From: Sphingorhabdus lacus
Lineage (GTDB): Bacteria; Pseudomonadota; Alphaproteobacteria; Sphingomonadales; Sphingomonadaceae
Assembly (NCBI RefSeq): GCF_009768975.1
Contig: NZ_CP035733.1
Location: 1,302,001 to 1,366,000, forward strand
Direction of reading: 5' to 3'
Length of the DNA: 64,000 nt
The stretch's first letter is position 1. Every line of letters starts with the position of its first letter. The notes under the pieces were generated by a model. It was not told the DNA's origin. It saw only the letters and a program-made list of their open reading frames with translations, and searched no databases. Positions 32,037 to 40,447 of this stretch are shown piece by piece. The translations under genes and the position numbers were made by a program.

Positions 32037-32179
32037 GGGCCAGCTTTCAGGGCTGATTGCGCACCGGAGCTCTGCTTCCGGGAAACCTGCCAAGGGCAAG
32101 GCTGGCGCGGGCAGGACAGCCACCGGCTGGACAACACGGGCCTGCCCCGGGCGGGTTGCGCAATCAGAACTGCTGGCCC
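32037..32179 (-). ncRNA. Candidate structured leader RNA upstream of the DUF2493 gene
   Basis: GGGCCAGC (32037-32044) pairs with GCTGGCCC (32172-32179); CTGATTGCGCA (32053-32063) pairs perfectly with TGCGCAATCAG (32157-32167). Inside, a hairpin CCGGA...TCCGG follows (about 32064-32081), then AACC pairs with GGTT next to the outer stem, and CCTGCCAAGGGCAA (32086-32099) recurs. The order of helices equals that of the ssb leader although the stem sequences differ. Confidence 0.6.
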
Positions 32180-32256
32180 AGGGCCTCTCTCGAATGGCGG
32201 ACCCCGCACTGCAGTGCTTTCAGCCAAAAAAATCAGCGCTAACGCCCGGAAAATGG

Positions 32257-32997
32257 TCAGTCCGTAACCGTCCCAAGACCAAATAGCTCAGCCGTAAACA
32301 CCAACCGTTCGGTCGCTGGAAATGCCGCATGGGCGGTCAAGCGGCCGTCCTCGAAACGGAAATGCCAGGTACGCTGTGGCACCGGCGGCTTGGACTGAAA
32401 AGCTGTAGGGGCAAGAATGACAATGTTGCAGCCACCTGCCAGATCGCGGGCTGAGGTCGTGCGTATCAGTTCGATCTCGACCAATCGCGCCAGCGATGCA
32501 AGTTCCTGGCACGCGGTGTAATCGCTTTTGTGCGTCCAGAGCGCAGTATCGGCGACAAAAGGAGCAAGTGTGAGGTCAATCGCGTAGTCGGTGCGAACCT
32601 TGGCGGTAAAGCTCGAATGCTCGGTCGTTGTCGACGGGGGTACAAAGCCCGGCGAGCGCAGAAAGAACCGCAATCGCCAATAGGCTGTCTCGGCAATTGC
32701 AGTGCTTTCGGTTTCACTGGCATAGAAAATGCCGGGCCGTTCATCGGCCCTGCGAAACCGGCTCGCGGTACGGTGACCATAGCGAAATGGCGATGACAGA
32801 AGAAAATGAAGTCCCCGCGCCTCCTTGGGCAGGTCAGGCTTTGCAGCTTCGGCCAGTGCTTCAAGCCGAGTCTGATCTTCGAGCGACGCGGCGAGCCTGT
32901 TGGTGGAAATCCGGTGCTGCGCCTCAACGACCCGCCAGACCGTACCCTCATAGCGCCTGACTTCAGACGCGAGCGCGGTGGGCGTCAACATAGTCAC
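32257..32997 (-). CDS. RES-domain toxin
   Basis: 246 residues. The RES family (Arg-Glu-Ser) of NAD+-phosphorylase toxins is recognised by the N-terminal EGTVWRVVEAQHRISTNRL, the central RFRRADERPGIFYASETEST, AIAETAYWRLRF, and the C-terminal glycine-rich turn. Such toxins deplete NAD+ and are paired with Xre/ParS-type antitoxins, exactly as here: its start overlaps the end of the upstream antitoxin by 35 bases. ATG 32991 is an alternative start. Confidence 0.85.
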   Translation of the reverse strand: MTMLTPTALASEVRRYEGTVWRVVEAQHRISTNRLAASLEDQTRLEALAEAAKPDLPKEARGLHFLLSSPFRYGHRTASRFRRADERPGIFYASETESTAIAETAYWRLRFFLRSPGFVPPSTTTEHSSFTAKVRTDYAIDLTLAPFVADTALWTHKSDYTACQELASLARLVEIELIRTTSARDLAGGCNIVILAPTAFQSKPPVPQRTWHFRFEDGRLTAHAAFPATERLVFTAELFGLGTVTD

Positions 32998-33340
32998 AAA
33001 CTGTCAGCAGGCCTTTGAAGCTGTCGATGAGGTCTATCGGCCGTGCATCAAGATCAAGATTGGCGACATCCAACCACCGGCGCGAAGCCGCATCATCGCT
33101 TCCAAGCAGAGCATCAAGGCTGCGAAACAGACGCAGCAGGAACTGGCCGGCTTCAAAGGATTTGGATGCAGGATCGAGTGTGGTCTGACCTGATCGCAGC
33201 CGCGAGACTGTGGCCTGCGACAGACCCAGCACGATACCCAGCTTTGCGTTGCTCAACCCCCAGAATTCTGCGATCTTTGCTACCGCAGAACTGAGAATAC
33301 GCGCGTCATCGCCTTTATTGGAGGCTAATTGGGTTGCCAT
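32963..33340 (-). CDS. Xre/MbcA/ParS-type antitoxin
   Basis: 125 residues from ATG 33340. An N-terminal helix-turn-helix (AEFWGLSNAKLGIVLGLSQA, TVSRLRSGQTTLD) is followed by the toxin-binding domain (FEAGQFLLRLFRSLDALLGS, SRRWLDVANLDLDARPIDLI). This is the usual partner of RES toxins and probably represses the operon by binding upstream repeats. An earlier in-frame start at 33382 is possible but would pass through the operator-like repeat. Confidence 0.85.
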   Translation of the reverse strand: MATQLASNKGDDARILSSAVAKIAEFWGLSNAKLGIVLGLSQATVSRLRSGQTTLDPASKSFEAGQFLLRLFRSLDALLGSDDAASRRWLDVANLDLDARPIDLIDSFKGLLTVCDYVDAHRARV

Positions 33341-33350
33341 ATCATTCCTT

Positions 33351-33386
33351 TCATTTGGTGTATATATCTTAATATCATTCAAATGA
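33351..33386. promoter_or_regulatory. Inverted repeat, candidate operator of the RES/Xre operon
   Basis: TCATTTG (33351-33357) and CAAATGA (33380-33386) are perfect inverted copies, 29 bases centre to centre, in an AT-rich stretch just upstream of the antitoxin start. The spacing of about three helical turns would suit two antitoxin dimers on one DNA face. Confidence 0.5.
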
Positions 33387-33426
33387 ACAGAAAAAATATC
33401 GCGGTAGCACAGTATACCCTCGCCGA

Positions 33427-34365
33427 TTACGCAGCATCAGCCAAGTCGTAAGCGCTGTCGGCTTCTGTGACAGCGGTACGACCTCCAAGTTGCAACAACA
33501 AAGCGCTCGCTTCTTCGGCGCGCGCCGCGGCTGTAAGGATTGCGCGATCATCGCTGCGCAGCAGTTTCAACCAATGCCCGATATAGCTGGCATGGCTGTC
33601 CAAGTGGCTGACGGGAAGGCCCAACTCCGCACCAATGATTGCGCTGGAAAGTTCAGCGACCAGTTCTTCTGCGGCATAAGCCGCACTTCCAAAACGGTTC
33701 TTCAAATTGCGATCCAGTCGCGAGGCATGCCCGGTCCAATGCGATAGCTCATGCGCAAGCGTCGCATAATAATGATCGAACCCGGTAAAGAGCGATGCTG
33801 GAGGCATCGTAATCCGGTCAGCTTTGGGTTCGTAATAGGCCTGCTGTCCGTCATGACGCAAATTGGCAGGCATGGCGGCGAAGAATGCGTCGAGGCCAGC
33901 TTCCCGGCCTACCGGTTCCGCTACTTCCTGCACCGCGACAGGATGATAACGCTGGTGCAGTCCATCGATCTGGTCGGCATTGAAAACCGCATAGGCTTTG
34001 AGAACACGGCGTGTTTCTTCCTCAGCCGCGCCACCTGCAGGGGCTTCCACCTCCTTGACATAGCTTTTGTAGAATATCGCTTGGCTGGATTTGGAGCCTT
34101 TACGGACCTGACCGCCCAGTTTGACAGCTTGCGCATAGGTCATCCAATAAGGCGAGGCATAACCACAGCTTTCTGCCACCATCCAGAGCCAGAATACGTT
34201 CATGCCGCGATAAGGTGTCCCGCAGGCCCGTAATGGTCGTGAAACAGGTACGCCGCGCCATGGTTGAACCCAAGGCTTGGTGCCAGCTTCGAGGCGCTCA
34301 ATGATCTGCGCAGTTATGCGGGCGGCAGGCGATTGCTGGGTCTGCGCGTAATTTTTGCGGGTCAT
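33427..34365 (-). CDS. ArdC-like antirestriction protein with zincin domain
   Basis: 312 residues. The N-terminal ssDNA-binding ArdC domain is visible in AAQIIERLEAGTKPW-like strings (ITAQIIERLEAGTKPWVQPW) and GTPYRGMNVFWLW. The C-terminal zincin-like metallopeptidase domain has HELSHWTGH (H205, E206, H209) and later acidic residues EELVAELSSAIIG. ArdC proteins protect incoming conjugative DNA from host restriction. Its position among ssb and parB fits an element-establishment block. Confidence 0.9.
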   Translation of the reverse strand: MTRKNYAQTQQSPAARITAQIIERLEAGTKPWVQPWRGVPVSRPLRACGTPYRGMNVFWLWMVAESCGYASPYWMTYAQAVKLGGQVRKGSKSSQAIFYKSYVKEVEAPAGGAAEEETRRVLKAYAVFNADQIDGLHQRYHPVAVQEVAEPVGREAGLDAFFAAMPANLRHDGQQAYYEPKADRITMPPASLFTGFDHYYATLAHELSHWTGHASRLDRNLKNRFGSAAYAAEELVAELSSAIIGAELGLPVSHLDSHASYIGHWLKLLRSDDRAILTAAARAEEASALLLQLGGRTAVTEADSAYDLADAA

Positions 34366-34453
34366 GATAGATATCTCCTGATGTCAACCGGACCTATTCC
34401 GGTCATGACACCAGTCCCGCGCTCCCTCTTCTCTAAACAGCCGGTAGCAACGC

Positions 34454-34486
34454 AAAAACGGCCCCCTCGCTTTTGCGAGGGAGCCG
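34454..34486 (-). terminator. Rho-independent terminator of parB
   Basis: On the minus strand CGGCTCCCTCGC (complement of 34475-34486) pairs with GCGAGGGGGCCG (complement of 34459-34470), one mismatch, AAAA loop, followed by TTTTT (complement of 34454-34458). It lies about 40 bases after the parB stop. Confidence 0.88.
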
Positions 34487-34526
34487 CTCCCGCAAGTACC
34501 CTTCTGGCTTTCCTGTCAGGAGGAGA

Positions 34527-36548
34527 TCAGGCGGCCAATTCGGCACTCACGTGACTGTCATCGCCCTCTTCCAGCGAATTCATGGTAGCTTGGGTATCAG
34601 CGTCGTCTTCATCACCGCACACTGCAGATATTTCATCCGATCGTTCGGATGGCGCTACGGCAAAAGTCATGGCTGCAGGAAGCCAGCCCAGTGCCCGGTC
34701 TTTCACCTCAACTTCGGTGATGAAATTGCCCGAAAAAATGCGTTCAGCACTGGCAGCCAGGTCGCCCTTTTTCGAAGCGGTAAAGCGCGACGACAATGTT
34801 GCACCGCCAACGTCCGCAAGTGCGTCCAGTATGACCGATTTGGATACGCGGTCAAAGAAGTTGGCAGCGGACGGTCGCCACCAAGCAGCCATGTCGATGC
34901 CCATCAGGCGGCCCAAATGGTCATGGAAGATATTGCTGCGGCCACCTTGCATGTTGAGGCTAGCTTCCAGCGTCCGTCCAACAACCCAACCGAGCCATGC
35001 GGCGCGCGCTGCCTCGTCGAGACTGCGGAACAGGTCGAACCTAACCGTTACCGTATCGCCCGCACGCCAACTTTCATCGAGGCCGGAACGGAGTTCTGCA
35101 AGCGACGCGGTTGCTGCGGCATCATGGGCGACAAAGCCGTGCGCCGGACCTGATGCAGCCGCTCCGCGGATCGTTAGGCCTGGCGTTGGTCCGAAGCGCG
35201 TCGTGTCGGACTCCGCTAGCGCAAAGACAAACAGATCGAGTGCAAGACCCGGATCGCTTGCAATATGAAGAGCCAAGACGTCACGGCGCTGCATTGCCAG
35301 TTCGTCCACAAGCCGCTGCGACATTGCCGCCCGCTTGGATTTTGGGCTGCCTTCGCTTGTGACAATTGTGATCGCGCTCCCGTCGTCACCCAGAACGACA
35401 TCGGTATCGGCATAATATTGCGGCTGGAGAACAGGCGCGCCGTCACGGCCGAGCGTCAGGATCAATCCGGTATTGGCTTTGATATCAGGGTCGATGATCT
35501 GGGGTCGATTACGAATAGCCGCGGTTTCTGCATCGATCTCGCTTATTTTGGTTTCTGCGGCGCGGATCGCCTCTTCATCCGAGCCTTCATCCTCAAGGAT
35601 TTCAGCCGCGGTATCATAAGCTGTATCGAGTTCGCTCAGCCGTTCGATTTCAGCTTCGGTCATAGGCAACTCGGACGTTGGAACGCGCTGCAAGCCTTGC
35701 GTGACATCATGCGTCACATAGCTTTCCAATGTCGGCTTTACCCACGCGACGCCCGCTTCGGATGCAAGACAGGCTGCAATTTCACTCATCTTGGCGGTCG
35801 CCAGCTGTTCAAGCAGCGCAATATCGGACCAGCTCTCGCTGTCTTCGTCATCGAACAGTTCGCGGTCAATACGGCCGCCGGCAGCGAGATATGCATCTTT
35901 GCCGACCAGACGCGCCCGCGGATCGCTGCCGTGGACAGTAGAATTGAGCACCATTCGGCGAATGCTGTCAGGCGACGTAGCGTACCAAGCCTTGGACGCA
36001 TCTTCGAATACGCGTTCCTGCACAGCCTGGTCTGACGTAGCACCATATGCTTTGGCAATGTCGAGCGTGATTTCACCGGCTGCAAGCGCCTCGAAAACGA
36101 CCGGCGCCAAGGATGCGAGCCGAAGTCTGCCTTCCACAAACCGCGTCGTCTGACCAAATCGGCGCGCCACATCTTCAACACTTGCGCCAGATTCAATGAT
36201 GCTGGCGAATGCCTGGGCTTCATCAGCAGGGTTCATCGCAAGACGGTGGAAGTTTTCGGCAAGACTGACTTCGCGGATCGCTGTCTCATCGCCGCCGATA
36301 ACAAGGCACGTAATCGGAACATTGCGTGCAACCGCTTTTTCGTCCGCCAGTGCCAAAAGTGCTGTGCGGCGGCGACCACCAGCCTCGACCTCGAACATAC
36401 CCTTTTTGGCGGGCCGGACGACGAGATTTTGCAACAACCCTTGTGCTGCTATGCTGGCTTTTAGCTCGGCGTCGGCTTTCGGGTCTGTATGCTTGCGGAC
36501 ATTTCGGGGGCTTGGAACGAGCTTGTTCAATGGAATTGACTGGATCAT
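34527..36548 (-). CDS. parB: Large ParB/RepB/Spo0J-family protein
   Basis: 673 residues, about twice chromosomal ParB. The N-terminal ParB nuclease/CTPase domain is clear (IPLNKLVPSPRNVRKHTD, AAQGLLQNLVVRPAKKGMFE, VEAGGRRRTALLALA, SLAENFHRLAMNPADEAQAF), then a helix-turn-helix (ASVEDVARRFGQTTRFVEGR). The C-terminal half carries long acidic helical and Trp-rich segments typical of element ParB proteins. No parA is in the window. It may segregate the excised element or act as a regulator. Confidence 0.85.
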   Translation of the reverse strand: MIQSIPLNKLVPSPRNVRKHTDPKADAELKASIAAQGLLQNLVVRPAKKGMFEVEAGGRRRTALLALADEKAVARNVPITCLVIGGDETAIREVSLAENFHRLAMNPADEAQAFASIIESGASVEDVARRFGQTTRFVEGRLRLASLAPVVFEALAAGEITLDIAKAYGATSDQAVQERVFEDASKAWYATSPDSIRRMVLNSTVHGSDPRARLVGKDAYLAAGGRIDRELFDDEDSESWSDIALLEQLATAKMSEIAACLASEAGVAWVKPTLESYVTHDVTQGLQRVPTSELPMTEAEIERLSELDTAYDTAAEILEDEGSDEEAIRAAETKISEIDAETAAIRNRPQIIDPDIKANTGLILTLGRDGAPVLQPQYYADTDVVLGDDGSAITIVTSEGSPKSKRAAMSQRLVDELAMQRRDVLALHIASDPGLALDLFVFALAESDTTRFGPTPGLTIRGAAASGPAHGFVAHDAAATASLAELRSGLDESWRAGDTVTVRFDLFRSLDEAARAAWLGWVVGRTLEASLNMQGGRSNIFHDHLGRLMGIDMAAWWRPSAANFFDRVSKSVILDALADVGGATLSSRFTASKKGDLAASAERIFSGNFITEVEVKDRALGWLPAAMTFAVAPSERSDEISAVCGDEDDADTQATMNSLEEGDDSHVSAELAA

Positions 36549-37076
36549 GATAACACTCCTGATGCTTGAGCCGATGCTCCGCCATTCGGCACATCAAAGC
36601 TCAAAAACGCGAAGCGCCCTCTCCTCTCCCAATCAAATTGGTCACGAGCTTCGTAGTGTTAGCAAAAAATTTGATGGGAACGGATATGCCCGATTGCTGT
36701 GGTACATTCACAAAGCGACATGCTGCGGGAGAAGTCGCTGCTTCCGCTAACAAACCAGACATTCATAGGCCCGCGCTGAGGCGTCGGAACCGGTCGTTGA
36801 CTCACCATCTTCGCGGCGAGCTGTAGTTACGGAGACTGGGACGAAGCCGTCGTTTCGGTTAGGCATTTGAATGGCGGTTTTCGGCGACAGCAGACAGTCC
36901 AGCCTTGCAAAGACGCAATCGTCGATTGAACTAGGTTGGCCGTCAGCCGCCTGTCAGCTATCGAGTGAGATCTTGGAAGAGCAGACTCACCACGTTTTGG
37001 CTCCTCTCTGCGCATGATGCTGGCACGGCATTGACGCGCTAGGGGATGATCCCTTCGTGCGGCAAGGGAGAGCAAG
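36549..37076. other. 528-base divergent region between parB and gajA
   Basis: No real coding frame. A small stem TTGAGC (36566-36571) with GCTCAA (36599-36604) lies in the parB leader. The rest should hold the two divergent promoters, but no box was clear enough to name. Confidence 0.5.
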
Positions 37077-38783
37077 ATGGCACGGATTGTCTATATCGCG
37101 ATCAACAATTTTCGGTGCGTCGAAAAGCTTGACTGGGTTCCTTCGCCCGGGATCAATTGCCTGATCGGGCCAGGTGACGCCGGGAAGTCCTCAATTCTCG
37201 ACGCCATCGACTATTGCCTCGGGGCACGTCGAACCGTCCAATTCACCGACGCCGACTTTCACGGCCTCGATGTTACTACACCGATCTCAATTAGCATTAC
37301 AATTGGCGACTTGTCCGATGCACTCAAAAGCATTGATACCTACGGCGCATTCGTTCGCAGCTTTGATCCAACGACGGGATTGATCGACGATGAACCCGAA
37401 ACTGGCAAGGAGACCGTGCTCACAGTTCAACTTTCGGTGGGAAGCGACTTGGATCCCGTTTGGACGCTGGTCTCTGACCGAGCGAAGGCGCAGGGATTGT
37501 CACGCAATCTCACATGGGGCGATCGTACCCGCCTGTCTCCGACGCGAATTGGGGCGCACGCCGAACACAATTTAGCATGGCGGCGCGGCTCAGTGCTTAA
37601 CCGTCTTACCGAGGAAAAGGCGGACACTTCGGCTGCGCTCGCCAGTGCGGCGCGCGATGCCCGCAAAGCCTTTGGCGATCTTGCTGATGCGCAGTTGGGT
37701 GAAACCTTGAAGATCGTCGCCGACACCGCGCGCGAACTGGGTATTCCCGCAGGCGATAAGGTGAAAGCTATGCTCGATGCCCATTCGGTCTCATTTAGCG
37801 GCGGGACGGTGGCGTTGCATGGCGACGACGGTGTTCCTCTTAGGGCGTTGGGGGTCGGGTCGACACGCTTGCTGGTCGCCGGATTGCAGCGCAAGGCCGC
37901 CAAGGAATCAAGCGTTCTGCTCGTTGATGAACTCGAACACGGTCTCGAGCCGCATCGGATCATCCGCTTGCTTAGCTCGATCGGTGCCAAAGAAACACCG
38001 CCGCCGATTCAAGCTTTCGTGACCACGCATTCACCGGTCGCATTGCGGGAACTGCGTGGCGACCAGCTCTGGGTGGTGCGCAAGCCGCCGGGCGGTCACA
38101 AATTGGACCTCGTCGGGATCGCGGACCCCATACAAGGCACTATCCGCGCGCATCCCGAAGCCTTCCTCTCACATTCCGTGCTCGTGTGTGAGGGCGCCAG
38201 TGAAGTGGGACTTATTCGCGGTCTCGACCTGTTTTTCGCCGTGCACGGTTATGCTTCAATCAATGCACAAGGGGTCGCGTTGGTCGATGCCGGCGGCGTC
38301 AACAAGATTTACGGTCGCGCCGATGTTCTGCGTAATTTGGGCTACCGCACGGCCTCCCTTCGCGACGACGACGTGCAGCCGGATGCTGTAGAAGAGGGGC
38401 TGTTCACATTTAATGGTGGCTCCCTCTTCAAGTGGGCGGCTGGCCAGGCGCTCGAACATGCCATTTTCCTCGGCGTCAGCGACGCGGCGGTTCACCAATT
38501 GCTTGAGCGCGCCATAGATCTGCATGGCGAGGAACTCATCGGCGAGCATATTTTAGCCGCATCGCAAGGCACGGTTTCGCTGGCGCATTGTCGAGGGCCA
38601 GTTACCCCAGCAACGCGACAGACCTTGGCAATTGCTGCGAAGTGGAAGAAGAACGCCTGGTTCAAGACTGTGAGCTGGATGGAGGAAGCCGCTCGCGACA
38701 TCATTGGTCCGCATCATCAGAATGCGACCTTGGAATTCCGAACAGCGGTCAGCAACATTTTTCAGTGGGCTCACGGTGCTTGA
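37077..38783 (+). CDS. gajA: Gabija-like GajA: OLD-family ATPase-nuclease
   Basis: 568 residues, close to GajA length. The N-terminal ABC-type ATPase has Walker A GPGDAGKSS (31-39), the LGxG-type segment ALGVGSTRLLVAGLQR, and Walker B VLLVDELEHGLEPHR, then TTHSPVALRELRGDQLWVV, as in RecF/OLD proteins. The Toprim nuclease domain follows (SVLVCEGASEVGLIRGLDLF, GVALVDAGGVNKIYGRADVL). In Gabija, GajA is a sequence-specific DNA-nicking enzyme that forms a complex with GajB against phage. The next gene is a UvrD-like helicase, completing the pair. Confidence 0.85.
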   Translation: MARIVYIAINNFRCVEKLDWVPSPGINCLIGPGDAGKSSILDAIDYCLGARRTVQFTDADFHGLDVTTPISISITIGDLSDALKSIDTYGAFVRSFDPTTGLIDDEPETGKETVLTVQLSVGSDLDPVWTLVSDRAKAQGLSRNLTWGDRTRLSPTRIGAHAEHNLAWRRGSVLNRLTEEKADTSAALASAARDARKAFGDLADAQLGETLKIVADTARELGIPAGDKVKAMLDAHSVSFSGGTVALHGDDGVPLRALGVGSTRLLVAGLQRKAAKESSVLLVDELEHGLEPHRIIRLLSSIGAKETPPPIQAFVTTHSPVALRELRGDQLWVVRKPPGGHKLDLVGIADPIQGTIRAHPEAFLSHSVLVCEGASEVGLIRGLDLFFAVHGYASINAQGVALVDAGGVNKIYGRADVLRNLGYRTASLRDDDVQPDAVEEGLFTFNGGSLFKWAAGQALEHAIFLGVSDAAVHQLLERAIDLHGEELIGEHILAASQGTVSLAHCRGPVTPATRQTLAIAAKWKKNAWFKTVSWMEEAARDIIGPHHQNATLEFRTAVSNIFQWAHGA

Positions 38784-40191
38784 CGTCGATCTCCTGGCAA
38801 TCGACCGCGGTACCGTCACCGCGCCTGCCGGATGCGGCAAAACCCATCTTATTGCACAGGCGCTCACGCGGCATAGCGAAACCAAACCGGTTCTTGTTCT
38901 GACTCACACCAACGCCGGGGTGGCGGCATTGCGGGCGCGCCTCGACAAAGCTGGCGTCGCACCCGGCCGTTATCGCCTGTCGACGATCGATGGTTGGTGC
39001 ATGCGCCTGTTGACTTTGTTTCCAAAGCGCGGTGGCCACGATCCCGCCATTCTGTCGATCGGCAATCCAAAAGCTCATTATCCAGCGATACGGCAGGCGG
39101 CAGGAGTCTTGCTTCGTGACGGCCACATCAACGACGTATTGGCGGCGACCTATGATCGCCTGATCGTCGACGAATATCAGGACTGTTCACAGGTTCAGCA
39201 TGCCATCATCTACTATGCTGCGCAGAGCCTGCGAACTTGTGTCTTGGGCGATCCGATGCAGGCGATCTTCGGTTTCCAGGGCAATACTCTCGCCGACTGG
39301 GATCAGCATGTCTGCGCACATTTTCCAGTAGCTGCCGAGCTGACCAAGCCATGGCGTTGGATCAACGCCGGCGAAGAGGGCTTCGGGCGCTACCTACTCG
39401 ATGTCCGGCGTGCCCTGGTGGCAGGTCAGAGCGTTGATCTTGCCGCTGCGCCGCCAAACATCTCGTGGGTCCACCTAGATGGCACCGAAGATCATCAGCG
39501 ACGGCTGCGTGCGGGCGCGGTCGCGACCGCCGATGGCGAGAAAGTGCTAATCATCGCGGATTCAAAAAGTCCCAACGGACAAAGGCAGTTTGCCAGTCAG
39601 ATCCACGGCGCCGTCACGGTCGAGAATGTGGACATGCGGGATCTCGTCACATTCGGCGAAAATATCGATCTTTCGTCGCCCGAATTGCTCGACCATGTAG
39701 TAACCTTTGCGACCACGGTGATGACGAACACAGGCGGAGCTAACTTGCTCAACCGCGTCGCCACTTTGCGTGCCGGGCGAGAACGGAGACCGGCATCGCC
39801 CGTCGAGGCGGAGGCCATGAGGCTGGTCGAAAAACCTTCTTACGCAGCGGCAGCTGATCTTCTCGTCGAAATCGGCAAGGAGCACGGTGTCCGAACACAC
39901 AGGCCTGCTATCCTGCGCGGCGCTCTCCGATTGCTCAAAAGCTGCGGCGATGACGCCGATATGTCGCCGGCTAACGCGGCCGTTCAAGAGCGCGAGCGCT
40001 CGCGGCTCATTGGTCGACCACTTGCGAAGCGAACCGTCGGCAGCACGTTGCTTCTCAAGGGTCTGGAGGCCGACGCGGCGGTCATTCTCGACCCAAGCGA
40101 CATGGATCGACGCCATCTCTACGTGGCGATGACCCGAGGTGCCAAACGTCTGATCATTTGCTCTCGAAATGCGCGGTTGACGCCTGCATGA
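38776..40191 (+). CDS. gajB: Gabija-like GajB: UvrD/Rep-type helicase
   Basis: 471 residues from GTG 38776 (8-base overlap with gajA); ATG 38704 would give 495 residues but an 80-base overlap. Superfamily 1 motifs: TAPAGCGKTHLI (I), LTHTNAGVAALRARL (Ia), RLIVDEYQDCSQVQ (II), LGDPMQAIFGFQG (III), TVGSTLLLKGLEADAAVIL and HLYVAMTRGAKRLII (V/VI). It is short for UvrD, lacking the extra 1B/2B domains, as GajB is. By family knowledge it binds ssDNA and activates with GajA. Confidence 0.83.
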   Translation: MLDVDLLAIDRGTVTAPAGCGKTHLIAQALTRHSETKPVLVLTHTNAGVAALRARLDKAGVAPGRYRLSTIDGWCMRLLTLFPKRGGHDPAILSIGNPKAHYPAIRQAAGVLLRDGHINDVLAATYDRLIVDEYQDCSQVQHAIIYYAAQSLRTCVLGDPMQAIFGFQGNTLADWDQHVCAHFPVAAELTKPWRWINAGEEGFGRYLLDVRRALVAGQSVDLAAAPPNISWVHLDGTEDHQRRLRAGAVATADGEKVLIIADSKSPNGQRQFASQIHGAVTVENVDMRDLVTFGENIDLSSPELLDHVVTFATTVMTNTGGANLLNRVATLRAGRERRPASPVEAEAMRLVEKPSYAAAADLLVEIGKEHGVRTHRPAILRGALRLLKSCGDDADMSPANAAVQERERSRLIGRPLAKRTVGSTLLLKGLEADAAVILDPSDMDRRHLYVAMTRGAKRLIICSRNARLTPA

Positions 40192-40447
40192 AGAAATAGA
40201 CGGAAAATGTTGGAGGAACCCCGTCGTCAGCAGATCTGCCGAGATAAATGTAGTTCAACTCGAGGCCGTTCGTTTCCCGAAAGAGACATTCCGGAGCGTC
40301 CGTCGATGTTGCCTCAGAGGCACCGGATGAACGAATGTCCGCTTACTGCAATTCCGTCGTCCAGAGGTGACTTTCCGGAATGTCCAAAAAGCCGACTTTC
40401 GCTGGCCACCGCTACAATACGCAATATCGAGTTTGGGTGCGGAGGAA

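Noticed and set aside
35265-36035. 256-residue frame opposite parB
   Set aside because: Antisense shadow without a ribosome site or a recognisable fold.
36566-36826. 86-residue frame between parB and gajA
   Set aside because: Poor composition, no ribosome site, and it overlaps the parB leader; not supported as a gene.
38704-38775. ATG 38704 as the definite gajB start
   Set aside because: It would overlap gajA by 80 bases; GTG 38776 gives an 8-base overlap. Kept only as an alternative because 495 residues fits the family length.
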